Part shown: positions 18,401 to 27,507 of the stretch, one piece after another
How the letters are laid out: every line of letters begins with the position of its first letter
How positions within the stretch are numbered: the first letter of the stretch is position 1
Assembly: GCF_007860135.1 (NCBI RefSeq)
Contig: NZ_SJPV01000001.1
Coordinates: 124,001 to 188,000, forward strand
Source: Novipirellula artificiosorum
GTDB taxonomy: Bacteria > Planctomycetota > Planctomycetia > Pirellulales > Pirellulaceae
Length of the DNA: 64,000 nt
Direction: 5' to 3'
Translations under genes and position numbers: made by a program
Notes under the pieces: generated by a model
What the model saw: the letters and a program-made list of their open reading frames with translations, nothing else
Database searches by the model: none
What the model was told of the DNA's origin: nothing

Positions 18401-19513
18401 TTAAGTACAAGCCGTGGCATTCGGTTGCGGTGATGATCGCATCGCGTCATTGCACTGACTCATCGGCAAAAACTCGGAATCCTCGTTTTCAGGAGCATCG
18501 TTCATCCGGCGTTTGATTGCTCGAAACTCGGACTCAAGTTTCAAGAAGGCTTGAACCAAGTTCGGATCAAAGTGAGAACCCGAACCGTCGGAGATGATTT
18601 GCACGGCTGTGTGGTGGCTGTATGCCGGCTTGTAGACACGCGGGCTTGTTAGCGCATCGTAGACATCCGCGATTGCAACAACGCGCCCGCTCAACGGAAT
18701 CGCTTCGCCGGCAAGCCCATTGGGGTAGCCGGTTCCATCCCATCGCTCGTGGTGCGACATCGCAATTTCGTAGGCCATTCGAAGAAAAGCCGCCTCAGGA
18801 TGAGCCTCGGCAACCGCTTGCAGCGTATCGCCACCGATCTTGGCATGCTGTGTCATGATGGCGAATTCTTCCGTCGTCAACCGTCCGGGCTTTAACAGAA
18901 TTCGATCCGGGATCCCAACCTTTCCAATGTCGTGCAGCGGACTTGTTTCATAGATCGATTGGATATAGATGCCATCGATGGTGTCTTGGTACTGTGGCCA
19001 AGTGGAAAGCTCAAGGCACAGTGCACGACAGTACTCACGAATGCGATCGAGGTGGCTACCGGTATCGTGGTCACGACTGTCAGCGAGCTTTGCCAGCGCA
19101 AAGATCATCAAGTCGCGGCTTTCAAGCAACAAAATCCGCTCGCCAGCACGAATGCGCATTTGCATTTCCCGTGGTGAAAACGGTTTTGCAATGTAATCAT
19201 CTGCACCGGCATCAAGTCCCTCTACGATGCTGGCGGTATCGCTGCGACTGGTTAGCAAAATCACATAGGTGTAGTCACAACAACCACGCTGCCGAATCTC
19301 ACGACACAAATCGATGCCGTTCATCTGTGGCATCTCAACATCCGAAATCACAATCCGATATTTTCCACTGCGGACGTGCTCGAGCGCTTCGATCCCATTC
19401 AACGCGATGGTGCTGCTGTAGCCGAACTGTGAGAGTGCATGACACAACGTCTCGGCGGCAATCGGATCGTCGTCGACCACGAGTATTCGAATCGGACTCG
19501 CATGCCTTTTCAT
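18401..19513 (-). CDS. Response regulator with HD-GYP domain (predicted cyclic-di-GMP phosphodiesterase)
   Basis: 370 residues: an N-terminal receiver (LVVDDDP acidic pocket, phospho-acceptor D58 in ISDVEMPQMNG, conserved K110 in AKPFSP) joined to an HD-GYP domain with H194-D195 in PLHDIGK and HHERWDGTGYP (254-264). HD-GYP proteins with all these residues hydrolyse cyclic-di-GMP. The start codon overlaps the HPt stop by 4 bp (ATGA), so the two are translationally coupled, and the HPt is its likely phosphodonor. It faces the methyltransferase gene across a strong hairpin. Confidence 0.92.
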   Translation of the reverse strand: MKRHASPIRILVVDDDPIAAETLCHALSQFGYSSTIALNGIEALEHVRSGKYRIVISDVEMPQMNGIDLCREIRQRGCCDYTYVILLTSRSDTASIVEGLDAGADDYIAKPFSPREMQMRIRAGERILLLESRDLMIFALAKLADSRDHDTGSHLDRIREYCRALCLELSTWPQYQDTIDGIYIQSIYETSPLHDIGKVGIPDRILLKPGRLTTEEFAIMTQHAKIGGDTLQAVAEAHPEAAFLRMAYEIAMSHHERWDGTGYPNGLAGEAIPLSGRVVAIADVYDALTSPRVYKPAYSHHTAVQIISDGSGSHFDPNLVQAFLKLESEFRAIKRRMNDAPENEDSEFLPMSQCNDAMRSSPQPNATACT

Positions 19514-19899
19514 TCTTCTCGCCCTTGATTGCAGGGAAGGTTCGATAGTCCGATCTCTTCGATTCGGCTCACCTCGCCATGCAATTGACGTAGCTCGTCA
19601 ACGAGCCCGAGCAATTCGGACGTTGAATCGCTGTGCGCTCTTCGCTCAAGTTCGGCGGCGACCTCCGCAACCCGAGGCATCGCCATGGTGCGAGCCGTTC
19701 CCTTGTGACGATGTGCAAGCGAGGAGAGCGTTGATTTGTCGCCCAAACGCACGGTGGATTCAAGATCGTCACAGTCAACGCGTGCAGTCTCTACGAATCG
19801 CTTTAACATGCGACTCGCCATTGCTGCGCTGCCCATCATACGATCAATCAGTTCGTCGTAGTCGATGATCGACGAGTTGGTGGTGGTTGTGGATGTCAT
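19510..19899 (-). CDS. HPt domain protein
   Basis: 129 residues forming a single histidine phosphotransfer domain. The phospho-accepting histidine is H63 in AHRHKGTAR, matching the A-H-x-x-K-G-x-A consensus. It has a low-complexity TSTTTTNSS start. Upstream of and overlapping the HD-GYP regulator by 4 bp, it is the obvious bridge for a phosphorelay; the only hybrid kinase in the window that lacks its own HPt is at 11229-16853. The pairing is inference from proximity. Confidence 0.9.
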   Translation of the reverse strand: MTSTTTTNSSIIDYDELIDRMMGSAAMASRMLKRFVETARVDCDDLESTVRLGDKSTLSSLAHRHKGTARTMAMPRVAEVAAELERRAHSDSTSELLGLVDELRQLHGEVSRIEEIGLSNLPCNQGREE

Positions 19900-20369
19900 T
19901 GGGTGCCCCTAGTCCTGCGGAGGATTCTTTTCCTTGCCTCGATTTCGCGATACAAAAAACATGGTCCGCTGTCAGGAAAAACCTACGTTGTCCTTTTAAA
20001 TGCAGATCAAGATTTGTAGGCTTTTTAGTGACAGGGACGTTAGAAAGACAGGCTTTCATCTGCCTCGACGCGCCTGATCGATGCAACCGCTACATTCGGA
20101 TGCGACCCCACGCGGCTTGCACCTGCTATCAGGTGAATGCTTGTTAACTGCGACGCGTTGTCCCCGGGCGGCAGGCCAGGCGGGTGGTTGCTGCCAGCGT
20201 TTTCTTGAACGACTGTGTCAGGGAAAAGATCCTCTAAGAACCTATCCGAAACGGGGTCTGACCTTCTCTTGGTCTGAGCGCATCGGCAGCGATTCCATTG
20301 GAAAACAACGAGTTTTTGAGCAATCGAAACGTCGGTCGACAAAGGGTCAGCCCCCTTTTCGGATAGGTT
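19900..20369. other. Intergenic region carrying an inverted-repeat element
   Basis: 470 bp upstream of the HPt gene. The left part (to about 20230) presumably holds the HPt promoter, but no hexamers are convincing. The right part is a MITE-like element, listed separately. No ORF here is supported. Confidence 0.4.
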
Positions 20370-20373
20370 CTAA
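20236..20373. repeat. MITE/REP-like element with terminal inverted repeats
   Basis: Left arm 20238-20262 (AGAACCTATCCGAAA, C, GGGG, T, CTGACC) pairs with the reverse complement of the right arm 20345-20371 (GGTCAGCCCCC..TTCGGATAGGTTCT); about 25 bp with few mismatches, enclosing about 80 bp of non-coding DNA. The right end overlaps the stop codon of the GNAT-nitrilase gene. No transposase is present, so it would be mobilised in trans, if at all. Confidence 0.7.
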
Positions 20374-22085
20374 ATGTCACGAGTCCCCTGAGGGGTCTGG
20401 TAGCGAACACCATACAGATCTCGGCGACGATCGTGCCAATTGGTCACGCTACCTTGCTCTCGATGACGACGTAACAGTTCGAGATCGACATCGTGAATCA
20501 CGACCATTTCTACATTCGGGTTCGCTTCGGCTCCGATCGCGTCGCGAGCAAACGTCACGTCGGCAGGCGTGAAGATGGCGGATTGGGCGTAGTGAATGTC
20601 GGCGTTCTCTACGAAAGGCAAGTTGCCTGTGCATCCGGCAATGGCGACATAAAAATGGTTCTCAACCGCGCGAGCTTGAGCGCACAAGCGAACTCGCAAG
20701 TAGCCAAGTTGCGTGTCCGTATTGAACGGCACAAACACAAGGTTTGCCCCCTGTTCGGCTGCGATCCGCGAAACTTCCGGAAACTGGCAATCGTAGCAAA
20801 CTTGAATGGAAATCGGACCACAATCGGTTTGGAACACTTCGACCTTGTCACCGCCCGCCACACCCCACCAACGCCGCTCCGATGGAGTAATATGCAACTT
20901 GTATTGCTTTTCGATGCTCCCGTCACGACGGAACAAATACGAGATGTTATAGAGGGTGTCGTCTTCAACCACGAAATGCGATCCTCCAATGATGTTGGTA
21001 TCGAAAGAGACCGCCATCTCGGCAAACAACTCCAAGTACTGGGGCGTGAACTCCGACAACGCTCGCGCCGCGCTTCCAGGTCGCTGGCTCGGCAAACACG
21101 ACAATAATTGCAACGTGAACAACTCGGGGAATAAAAGGAAGTCACATTTGTAGTCACCAGCAACGTCGACAAAGTAACGAGCTTGCTTCGCGAACTCATC
21201 AAAATCTTTGACTGCCCGCATCTGGTACTGAACGGCGCCAATGCGGACCAGTTCGACACTCCGGCGAAAGCGCCGACTCGGTACGGCCGAGTAGTCCAAG
21301 TTCTTCCATTCCAAGAATGTCGCGTAACCGCAACTCTCTTGATCCGAAGGCAGGTAGTTGGGGATCAAACCTTGCAAGGCGAACCCATTGGCAATCTGCG
21401 CGGTCAGGACGGGATCGTACAGCGACTTATCGATGACCCGTTCGACATACTCTCGGGCCGACATCGTATCGGCGTTCTTGTGGTAACCAGGGATTCGGCC
21501 ACCGATGATAATGCGAGCAATATTTCTTTGCCGACAAAGATCCTTGCGAGCTTGATACAACCGGCGTGACAGACGCATTCCCCTGAATTCGGGGTCAACC
21601 ATGATTTCGATGCCGTACATCGTGTCGCCATCTGGTGCATGACTTCGGATGAACCCACCGTCAGCCATCTTCATCCAATTGTGCCATTCCAAGTTGTCGT
21701 CGAAATTGACCAACAAAGAACTCGACGATGCGACCACCTCGCCATCACATTCGACCACGAATTGCCCTTCGGGAAATCTCGACAATTGGCTCTCGATCTG
21801 CTGCCTTGTCCAAGTTTCCATCTCGGGGAAACACTTATTTTGAATGCGGACCAGTGCAGGGTAATCCTCGATTCGAGTGGGACGGACGATCAGATTCCAT
21901 TCGAACTGAGACAGATCAATCTCGTCGGTTAGTTCGCTGGCGGAAACTTCGTCCTGCATGGCTTCACGAGCGAGTGACTTTTGCAATACAGCATCCTTGT
22001 CAATCTTGTCATTCGTATCACGGGTTTCCTGACCGATGACAGTTTGATGTTTGGCGTCGTGGGGTCCCTCGGGGCGAGTGGTCAC
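20370..22085 (-). CDS. GNAT acetyltransferase-carbon-nitrogen hydrolase (nitrilase) fusion protein
   Basis: 571 residues in two enzyme domains. Residues about 66-265 form a GNAT acetyltransferase ([19 protein letters not shown] is the acetyl-CoA-binding helix region). Residues about 280-560 form a nitrilase-superfamily amidohydrolase with the catalytic triad E321 (FPELF), K396 ([10 protein letters not shown]) and C430 (VCYDCQFPE). The fusion is a recurrent family in bacteria; its natural substrate is not known to me. The first 55 residues are charged and low in structure. The stop codon TAG falls at the outer edge of an inverted-repeat element. Both active sites look complete. Confidence 0.92.
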   Translation of the reverse strand: MTTRPEGPHDAKHQTVIGQETRDTNDKIDKDAVLQKSLAREAMQDEVSASELTDEIDLSQFEWNLIVRPTRIEDYPALVRIQNKCFPEMETWTRQQIESQLSRFPEGQFVVECDGEVVASSSSLLVNFDDNLEWHNWMKMADGGFIRSHAPDGDTMYGIEIMVDPEFRGMRLSRRLYQARKDLCRQRNIARIIIGGRIPGYHKNADTMSAREYVERVIDKSLYDPVLTAQIANGFALQGLIPNYLPSDQESCGYATFLEWKNLDYSAVPSRRFRRSVELVRIGAVQYQMRAVKDFDEFAKQARYFVDVAGDYKCDFLLFPELFTLQLLSCLPSQRPGSAARALSEFTPQYLELFAEMAVSFDTNIIGGSHFVVEDDTLYNISYLFRRDGSIEKQYKLHITPSERRWWGVAGGDKVEVFQTDCGPISIQVCYDCQFPEVSRIAAEQGANLVFVPFNTDTQLGYLRVRLCAQARAVENHFYVAIAGCTGNLPFVENADIHYAQSAIFTPADVTFARDAIGAEANPNVEMVVIHDVDLELLRRHREQGSVTNWHDRRRDLYGVRYQTPQGTRDI

Positions 22086-22449
22086 GGCGGCTCCTGGTGA
22101 GTTTCAGTGGGAAAAAATTAGATCGGAATCAGGCACCGCGGATCATATCCGACTGGGGCGATTCGACGAGTGGTGACACACGTGTGCCACGAAGGCTTCT
22201 GCTCTCGAAAAGGTCTCGTTTTCGCAATGGTGTGTTCACCGCCACGGCTCTGCAATAGTGCATCGTGTCACGCGATAAGGACGATTCGCGTTGCCCTGTC
22301 TCTAGCGTGATCGCCCGTTTATTGCTTTAATAGAAGTTGTCTGGCTCGCTGGGCCCCCCCATTCGGCCGCGTGGCTTGCTGGGCTTCCCATACGGCGCAC
22401 CCCACGGGGGGGCAGCGTTGTTTGAAGTTGATACGTACGAGGAAAATTG
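22086..22449. other. Divergent intergenic region with palindrome and direct repeat
   Basis: 364 bp. It holds a perfect 10-bp palindrome CACACGTGTG (22177-22186) within a longer imperfect one, about 90 bp before the GNAT-nitrilase start, and an imperfect direct repeat of about 25 bp (TGGCTCGCTGGG.. at 22342 and TGGCTTGCTGGG.. at 22372) before the 22450 gene. No clear promoter hexamers. Confidence 0.4.
22177..22186. promoter_or_regulatory. Possible operator palindrome
   Basis: CACACGTGTG is a perfect palindrome, flanked by GTGG and CCAC with small offset, in the promoter-side region of the GNAT-nitrilase gene. The regulator is unknown; it may be chance. Confidence 0.2.
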
Positions 22450-22986
22450 ATGGCGGATTTGGAACCTGAAACACAACCTTCGGAAGCTGCGGGCGAAGCT
22501 CCGGCAGACGCAAACGCCACAAAAACAGGAAGCGATAAGGCATCCGAACTCGAATCCGCCCAAATTGAAGTCACCGAACGTAAGCTGACGCTATCGGATA
22601 TCAAGGCGTTACCCGAAGACGTCGACGAGGATGGATTTGTCAGCATTTGGAATGTTGCCTCAACCACTTGTGCCAAGGACACGGCTCAAGCTCGTGAATT
22701 GGCGGCCAAAATGCTTTGTTTTCTTTGCAAAAAGAAATGCGATTTTGTGGTCACCAGCACAAACAATGCACAATATCTTGACGAATGGTTTGAACGCGAT
22801 ACAAAAATTCTTTACGACTGGAAGCCCGAAAGCGAACTCGTCGATGTCGTGTCGCAGCATGCCGAAGTTCCTTACGAGGCGTTTCTCTCTTTCTTGTCGA
22901 ACCAGAAGTTTTCACCCGATTCGAAGTACACCGCGACTCGAGCTGCTCGTGTCGAGTGGTTTCAACAAATGTGGTGCGTGGGATAG
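22450..22986 (+). CDS. Conserved-looking hypothetical protein, function unknown
   Basis: 178 residues, no signal peptide or membrane helix. The first 40 residues are Ala/Glu/Thr-rich and disordered. The rest is globular, with LTLSDIKALPEDVDEDGFVSIWNVA and a Cys cluster CFLCKKKCDF (around residues 95-104) that could hold a metal, followed by DEWFERDTKILYDW. I do not recognise a family. The ATG is preceded by GAGGAAAA at good spacing. A membrane protein gene follows 45 bp later and may be co-transcribed. Confidence 0.75.
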   Translation: MADLEPETQPSEAAGEAPADANATKTGSDKASELESAQIEVTERKLTLSDIKALPEDVDEDGFVSIWNVASTTCAKDTAQARELAAKMLCFLCKKKCDFVVTSTNNAQYLDEWFERDTKILYDWKPESELVDVVSQHAEVPYEAFLSFLSNQKFSPDSKYTATRAARVEWFQQMWCVG

Positions 22987-23031
22987 GTCGTTCGGCACCA
23001 ACGAATTTTTCGAGCGAGTCCGTTTGTGTCC

Positions 23032-23751
23032 ATGACGTCTCAGCCGAGCGACACCGAGATCCCTGCGTCTGCCAACGCTCCGCCTCGTCATCAACCGGGG
23101 TGCTGGATCTACGGTTGTCTTGGGCTTGTCTTTTTCTCCTCCGCGACACTGGTTTGCGGGGGACTTGGCGCCTACTGGTACTTCAAAGACCAAGTCGAGA
23201 AGTATACCGCCAGCGAGCCGGTGCTGATCCCTTCGATCCAATATGCGCCGGAGAAAATCAAGCAGCTTGAAACTCATCTCGAGACGTTTGCGAAGACGGT
23301 TGAATCGGCGCCGACCGAGGCTCAGGATTTGGTCTTATCGTCAGACGACATCAACGCACTGATCAGCAGGAACGAGAAACTCAAGGGCAAGGTTCATTTG
23401 GCCATTCGAGATGGCCAGATGGTTGGCGATATCAGTGTCCCAATGGACAACCTTCCCGGAGGATCAGGGCGTTACTTCAACGCGAAGGTGACCTTCCATG
23501 TCTCCCTTGAAAACGGAGTCTTAATCATCACCTTATCGAATGCAGAGGTGAAAGGCGAACCGGTTCCCCAAAGCATGGTCGATGCGATCGCCAATAAGAA
23601 CTTGGCCAAAGAAATTTACAAAGATCCCGAGGCGGCGAAATGGCTGAGCCGATTTGAACGTCTTCGGATCGACAAGGATCGATTGGTCCTAACGCCACGC
23701 CAGCAGCTTGATCCCGATCCCGTCCAAGCAAGCGGCGAGCCACCGATTTAG
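23032..23751 (+). CDS. Hypothetical single-pass membrane protein
   Basis: 239 residues. A Pro/Ala-rich start is followed by one transmembrane helix (about residues 27-48, with C/G-rich CWIYGCLGLVFF) and a long extracytoplasmic domain. That domain has helix-rich text (KIKQLETHLETFAKTV), then LSSDDINALISRNEKLKG and beta-rich repeats with VSLENGVLIITL. It resembles uncharacterised planctomycete membrane-anchored proteins, but I cannot name a family. A GTG at 23026 two codons upstream is an alternative start. It follows the 22450 gene on the same strand. Confidence 0.75.
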   Translation: MTSQPSDTEIPASANAPPRHQPGCWIYGCLGLVFFSSATLVCGGLGAYWYFKDQVEKYTASEPVLIPSIQYAPEKIKQLETHLETFAKTVESAPTEAQDLVLSSDDINALISRNEKLKGKVHLAIRDGQMVGDISVPMDNLPGGSGRYFNAKVTFHVSLENGVLIITLSNAEVKGEPVPQSMVDAIANKNLAKEIYKDPEAAKWLSRFERLRIDKDRLVLTPRQQLDPDPVQASGEPPI

Positions 23752-23842
23752 GCGGCATAAACAATCACTTGCAAACTTCTTCAACCGGCACTTGAAGGGC
23801 CTCATGCTCAACCATCGGCGGTAGGATTTCGTCGCCACCGTG

Positions 23843-24829
23843 TCAAAGTTGTTTCAGGATCCGCTGGACAATTTGCTCGAGGGTATCGACCGGCAAGTCG
23901 CACCGTGCACCATCCTTCGGCACGCTTTGCTGGGTCACCTTGTTGACCAAGGCGTCAATTTCCTGCTGGGTTTTCGCGATCGCTTCGCGTTGCTGCGCTG
24001 AAAGCGGCACACGTCCTGGGCCAAGGTTCCATCCTCGTGATCTTGCACCGGCACGAAAGCCCTCGGGGAACTCTCCGAGTCCAAGCATCACGTCAAACAT
24101 CGGCAGCAGTTGATATTGAAGCCTCATGGCATCGTCGATCTCGCCAGCGACCACTGCGCGATGGATCGCACGAGTCAGTTCTGGTACGACGCCGCTGGTC
24201 GCATTGGTTCCTCCGTCGGCCCCCGCAATCAACATCAACGCGAGAGAAGCGTCCCACCCGGTTAAGAAGGCAAAGTCCTCTCGCATCGGCCGAATGGCAG
24301 CGATCATCCGCATCATCGTCGGCAAGTCACCGGTACTGTCTTTGATTCCAACCACACGAGGACATTCCGAGGCAAGCCGAATGACCGTTGGGACGTCGAT
24401 TGGAGAAGCAAATAACGGAATGTTGTACAACGTGACATCGACCGAGACGGTGTCGGCGATCTCGCGAAAATAGGCATAAACCCCTTCGGCACTGAGCCGA
24501 TAGTAAAACGGGGCGACAATCGCGACGGCGCGAACCCCCATCTCACCATAGGCATCACAAGCCGCAATGGTCTCTTTGACGTTGGCTTCGGCAGCCCCTG
24601 CCAAAACAGGGACTCGCCCCGCAGTTTGATCTACCACCACCTCGACAATACGTCGACGTTCCGCCGCGGTAAACCGCACAAATTCTCCGGTGCTCCCGTT
24701 CGGATACAAACCATCGACGCCACGTTCAATCAACCAGTCGATGTAACCACGGAGTCGATCCTCATCAACACGCCCATGATCATCGACAGGTGTCAGGTGC
24801 GGCGTCAGGATCCCAGAGATGCGATTCAT
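23843..24829 (-). CDS. Dihydrodipicolinate synthase/N-acetylneuraminate lyase family aldolase
   Basis: 328-residue TIM barrel of the DapA/NanA superfamily. The Schiff-base lysine is K163 in GIKDSTGD, the catalytic Tyr is Y135 in LYNIP, and the carboxylate-binding loop GSTGEF is at 45-50. Members make or cleave 2-keto acids; whether this is DapA or a sugar-acid lyase cannot be told. The C-terminal 40 residues are longer than usual. The start codon lies 1 bp after the stop of the thioredoxin-like gene, so the two are translationally coupled, an arrangement that does not favour lysine synthesis. Confidence 0.85.
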   Translation of the reverse strand: MNRISGILTPHLTPVDDHGRVDEDRLRGYIDWLIERGVDGLYPNGSTGEFVRFTAAERRRIVEVVVDQTAGRVPVLAGAAEANVKETIAACDAYGEMGVRAVAIVAPFYYRLSAEGVYAYFREIADTVSVDVTLYNIPLFASPIDVPTVIRLASECPRVVGIKDSTGDLPTMMRMIAAIRPMREDFAFLTGWDASLALMLIAGADGGTNATSGVVPELTRAIHRAVVAGEIDDAMRLQYQLLPMFDVMLGLGEFPEGFRAGARSRGWNLGPGRVPLSAQQREAIAKTQQEIDALVNKVTQQSVPKDGARCDLPVDTLEQIVQRILKQL

Positions 24830-24830
24830 G

Positions 24831-25325
24831 TTAACGTTTCAATGTTTCGCTCAAAAACTGATGAAGAACCGCAGCCGGTTGGTACCCCAGTCGGTGACCA
24901 ACGATCTTGCCTTCTGGCATGCCGATCAGCGTCGTCGGGTAGGTCGTAATCTTGATTCTTCCTAGCGTGGCTTCGTTTTGTTGCGGTGTCAAATGAATTG
25001 CGACAAAGTCATGCGAGATTCGATCCTGGACCGAACGATCGCACCAGGTATCCCGCTGCATCGCATCGCAATAGACACAAGGATCACTGGAAATGTAAAT
25101 CAGCATGGGAACATTCCTGCGACTCGATTCCAGCCATCCCTCTCGCAGGGTCTGGTACCACTTAACCGCAGGGCGTGGGTTCGATCCGACCGGCTTGATG
25201 TGCGTGAGGATCGGCAATTCAGCAGAACAGGGCCCTGCACTGCTAAGCCACAGCGCTACGGACATGAGCGACACGAGCATCGGGATCGCCGATGTCTTTG
25301 AAACCACGAATCTTTGCATGGCCAT
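24831..25325 (-). CDS. Exported thioredoxin-like protein
   Basis: 164 residues. An N-terminal signal peptide (ending near SSAGPCSAE) directs export. The thioredoxin fold follows with the redox motif C83-V-Y-C86 and the cis-Pro loop TTYPTTLIG. This fits a periplasmic disulfide reductase or isomerase, a type common in planctomycetes. The ATG at 25323-25325 is chosen because GGAG stands at close spacing and the signal peptide then begins at the N terminus. First gene of a two-gene unit with the DapA-like aldolase (1 bp gap). Confidence 0.85.
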   Translation of the reverse strand: MAMQRFVVSKTSAIPMLVSLMSVALWLSSAGPCSAELPILTHIKPVGSNPRPAVKWYQTLREGWLESSRRNVPMLIYISSDPCVYCDAMQRDTWCDRSVQDRISHDFVAIHLTPQQNEATLGRIKITTYPTTLIGMPEGKIVGHRLGYQPAAVLHQFLSETLKR

Positions 25326-25750
25326 TGACTCCAGAAATAAGGAGGAAGAAGAAAACAGAACGCGGGTGATGACAAGAAATAACACCCTAAGTTCCCGAGA
25401 CAACCTAAGCGTCGCGAATCCCCTTTGCAACACTTCTCCCCCCTCGGAGGAATCGTTGTCAGGAAAATCTTCGTTCTGGCGATCTTTCGCCATGCACGTG
25501 CAGGACGCCATCGGCAAGAAACGCATCCTACTACGGTATCTTTGAACAGCAGGGCGTCCCAATCCCTACCTGTACAAACCTACTGGCGATAGCGTCCAAG
25601 CTGGGATTCCAGCGCTTCGAGCGAAGGGACCAACCGAGACGGTTTTCGACAGCTGACTGATCGAACACCACATCGCAAGGTCGACATGCTAACATGCAGC
25701 GGCCCCTAAACCGTCCTTCCGTCGTCCGCCTTCCAGAGCCAAGCATTTTC
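25326..25750. other. Divergent intergenic region, nothing assigned
   Basis: 425 bp between the thioredoxin-like gene (minus) and the Nramp-related gene (plus). Both promoters must lie here. I see no convincing hexamers, repeats, RNA gene or supported ORF. Confidence 0.3.
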
Positions 25751-27505
25751 ATGGATTCAGCTAGCCCGTCCCGCTCCTCACTGGGAAACGAAAAAGTTCA
25801 ATCGGACCGCGAAATGTTGCTGCAGGCCCAAGACGAAGGAAGGGTACTTGGAGCCTACGTGCGATTGTCTGGCCCTGGATGGCTGCAAAGCGCCATTACG
25901 CTTGGTGGCGGCTCGCTGGCTAGCGCACTGTTTCTTGGCGTCCTTGGCGGAACCAGTTTGCTGTGGTTGCAACTCGTTGCCATTCTGTTCGGTGTGATCA
26001 TGCTGTCAGCGATCAGCTATGTCACACTCTCGACGGGTCGGCGTCCGTTCGAAGCGATCAATTCCGAAATTAACCCTGCACTGGGATGGGGATGGCTGAT
26101 CGCAACTTGCACGGCAAACATGATCGCCTGTATGCCCCAATTCAGCCTTTGCTATGACGCGTTGGATCGCAACCTGTTTACGCTCGCAGGCGGTCAAGGA
26201 CTCGGCGATGCGACACAGACCAAGCTGATCGTATCGGCCGTGTTGTTGATTGCCGCCGGCGCAATCGTGTTGATGAACACACATCGAGGTGCCACTGCCA
26301 AATTATTTGACTACTTTCTGAAGGCCCTCGTCGCGATGGTGGTGCTGTGCTTTTTTGGAGTGGTGGTCCTGCTTGCGGTCAACGGCAAGTTAGACTTCGG
26401 CAGGATCGTAGCGGGATTCATTCCGAGATTCGATCAGTGGACCACGCCAACGGGCGAATTGGGGGGGCTCATCGCAGGCTTGCCCGAAGAAATGCAAGCG
26501 TTTTGGTCCCAGCGCATCGTCGCGGCCCAGCGCAGCGTGATGATTGCTGCGGCGGCGACGGCGGTAGGGATCAACATGACGTTTTTGTTGCCTTATTCGA
26601 TGCTAAGCCGAGGCTGGGACAAACCTTTCCGGGGCCTCGCGCGTTTTGATTTGTGCACAGGCATGGCGATTCCGTATTTGCTGGTCACCAGCTGCGTGGT
26701 GATCGCTGCATCGTTCACTTTCCACGCGGCAACGGATGAGCAGCTTGCGAGCGACGACCTGACGGAAATGAAGACCAGTTCGGTTTGGGCATCGGTCGAG
26801 CCCATCCTGATCGCTCGTGTGGATCAAGAGCTTGGGGCAGCGGCGGCAAGCACCGATGTCGAAGAAAAACTAGCCCTGGCTGCCGGTTTGAGTATCGAGG
26901 AGAAGACATTGGCTTTGTCGCTGGTTAAGCGGGATGCGTTTCAATTGTCGCAAACGCTCAGCCCGCTATTGGGCGAATCCCGTGCCAAGTTGGTTTTCGG
27001 GCTTGGTGTGTTCGGCATGGGCTTTTCCACCATCATGATTCTGATGCTGATCAACGGGTACGCGTTCCGCGAAATGGTCAATAAACCAGACGCAACGGCG
27101 CCGTTCGTGCTCGGTTGCATCGTCGCAGGTCTGGTCGGCGCCTGCTGGATCTATTTGTGGTCCGGTAGCGCGAGGTTCTGGCTAGCCATTTTTGCCCATT
27201 CCTTCAACGCAATGCTGTTGCCGATCGCTTATGTGACTTTTTTGTTGATGATGAACAGCCGTCGGATCTTAGGCAAGGAAAAGCCAACCGGGACACGCAT
27301 GCTGGTTTGGAACCTGCTGATGACCCTTGCGGTCATCGGTTCGATCGCAGCAGCGGCGACCGCCATTTACGATAAGGCTATGGACAAGGACCATCCAATG
27401 GCGTTCTATGTGGTGATGGGAATCTTGATCACTTACGGCGCAATCGTGATCATTGGGTTCATGACGCGCAAACCCGATCGTCTAGCCGAGCAGAGCGAGA
27501 AATAA
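25751..27505 (+). CDS. Nramp-related integral membrane transporter, atypical binding site
   Basis: 584 residues with about 11-12 membrane helices. The first helix region [20 protein letters not shown] aligns with the Nramp/SLC11 start, but the metal-binding DPGN motif is replaced by LGGGS. The helix-6 region ([15 protein letters not shown]) lacks the canonical MPHN sequence. A large soluble insertion (about bases 26720-26970, rich in Ala/Glu) separates two helices. It may move something other than Mn2+/Fe2+. ATG 25751 is chosen over an upstream one at 25694. asnS starts 2 bp after the stop, so they are likely co-transcribed. Confidence 0.8.
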   Translation: MDSASPSRSSLGNEKVQSDREMLLQAQDEGRVLGAYVRLSGPGWLQSAITLGGGSLASALFLGVLGGTSLLWLQLVAILFGVIMLSAISYVTLSTGRRPFEAINSEINPALGWGWLIATCTANMIACMPQFSLCYDALDRNLFTLAGGQGLGDATQTKLIVSAVLLIAAGAIVLMNTHRGATAKLFDYFLKALVAMVVLCFFGVVVLLAVNGKLDFGRIVAGFIPRFDQWTTPTGELGGLIAGLPEEMQAFWSQRIVAAQRSVMIAAAATAVGINMTFLLPYSMLSRGWDKPFRGLARFDLCTGMAIPYLLVTSCVVIAASFTFHAATDEQLASDDLTEMKTSSVWASVEPILIARVDQELGAAAASTDVEEKLALAAGLSIEEKTLALSLVKRDAFQLSQTLSPLLGESRAKLVFGLGVFGMGFSTIMILMLINGYAFREMVNKPDATAPFVLGCIVAGLVGACWIYLWSGSARFWLAIFAHSFNAMLLPIAYVTFLLMMNSRRILGKEKPTGTRMLVWNLLMTLAVIGSIAAAATAIYDKAMDKDHPMAFYVVMGILITYGAIVIIGFMTRKPDRLAEQSEK

Positions 27506-27507
27506 GC

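Noticed and set aside
25185..25205. tRNA T-loop-like GGTTCGATCC
   Set aside because: It lies inside the thioredoxin-like coding sequence and no cloverleaf can be built around it.
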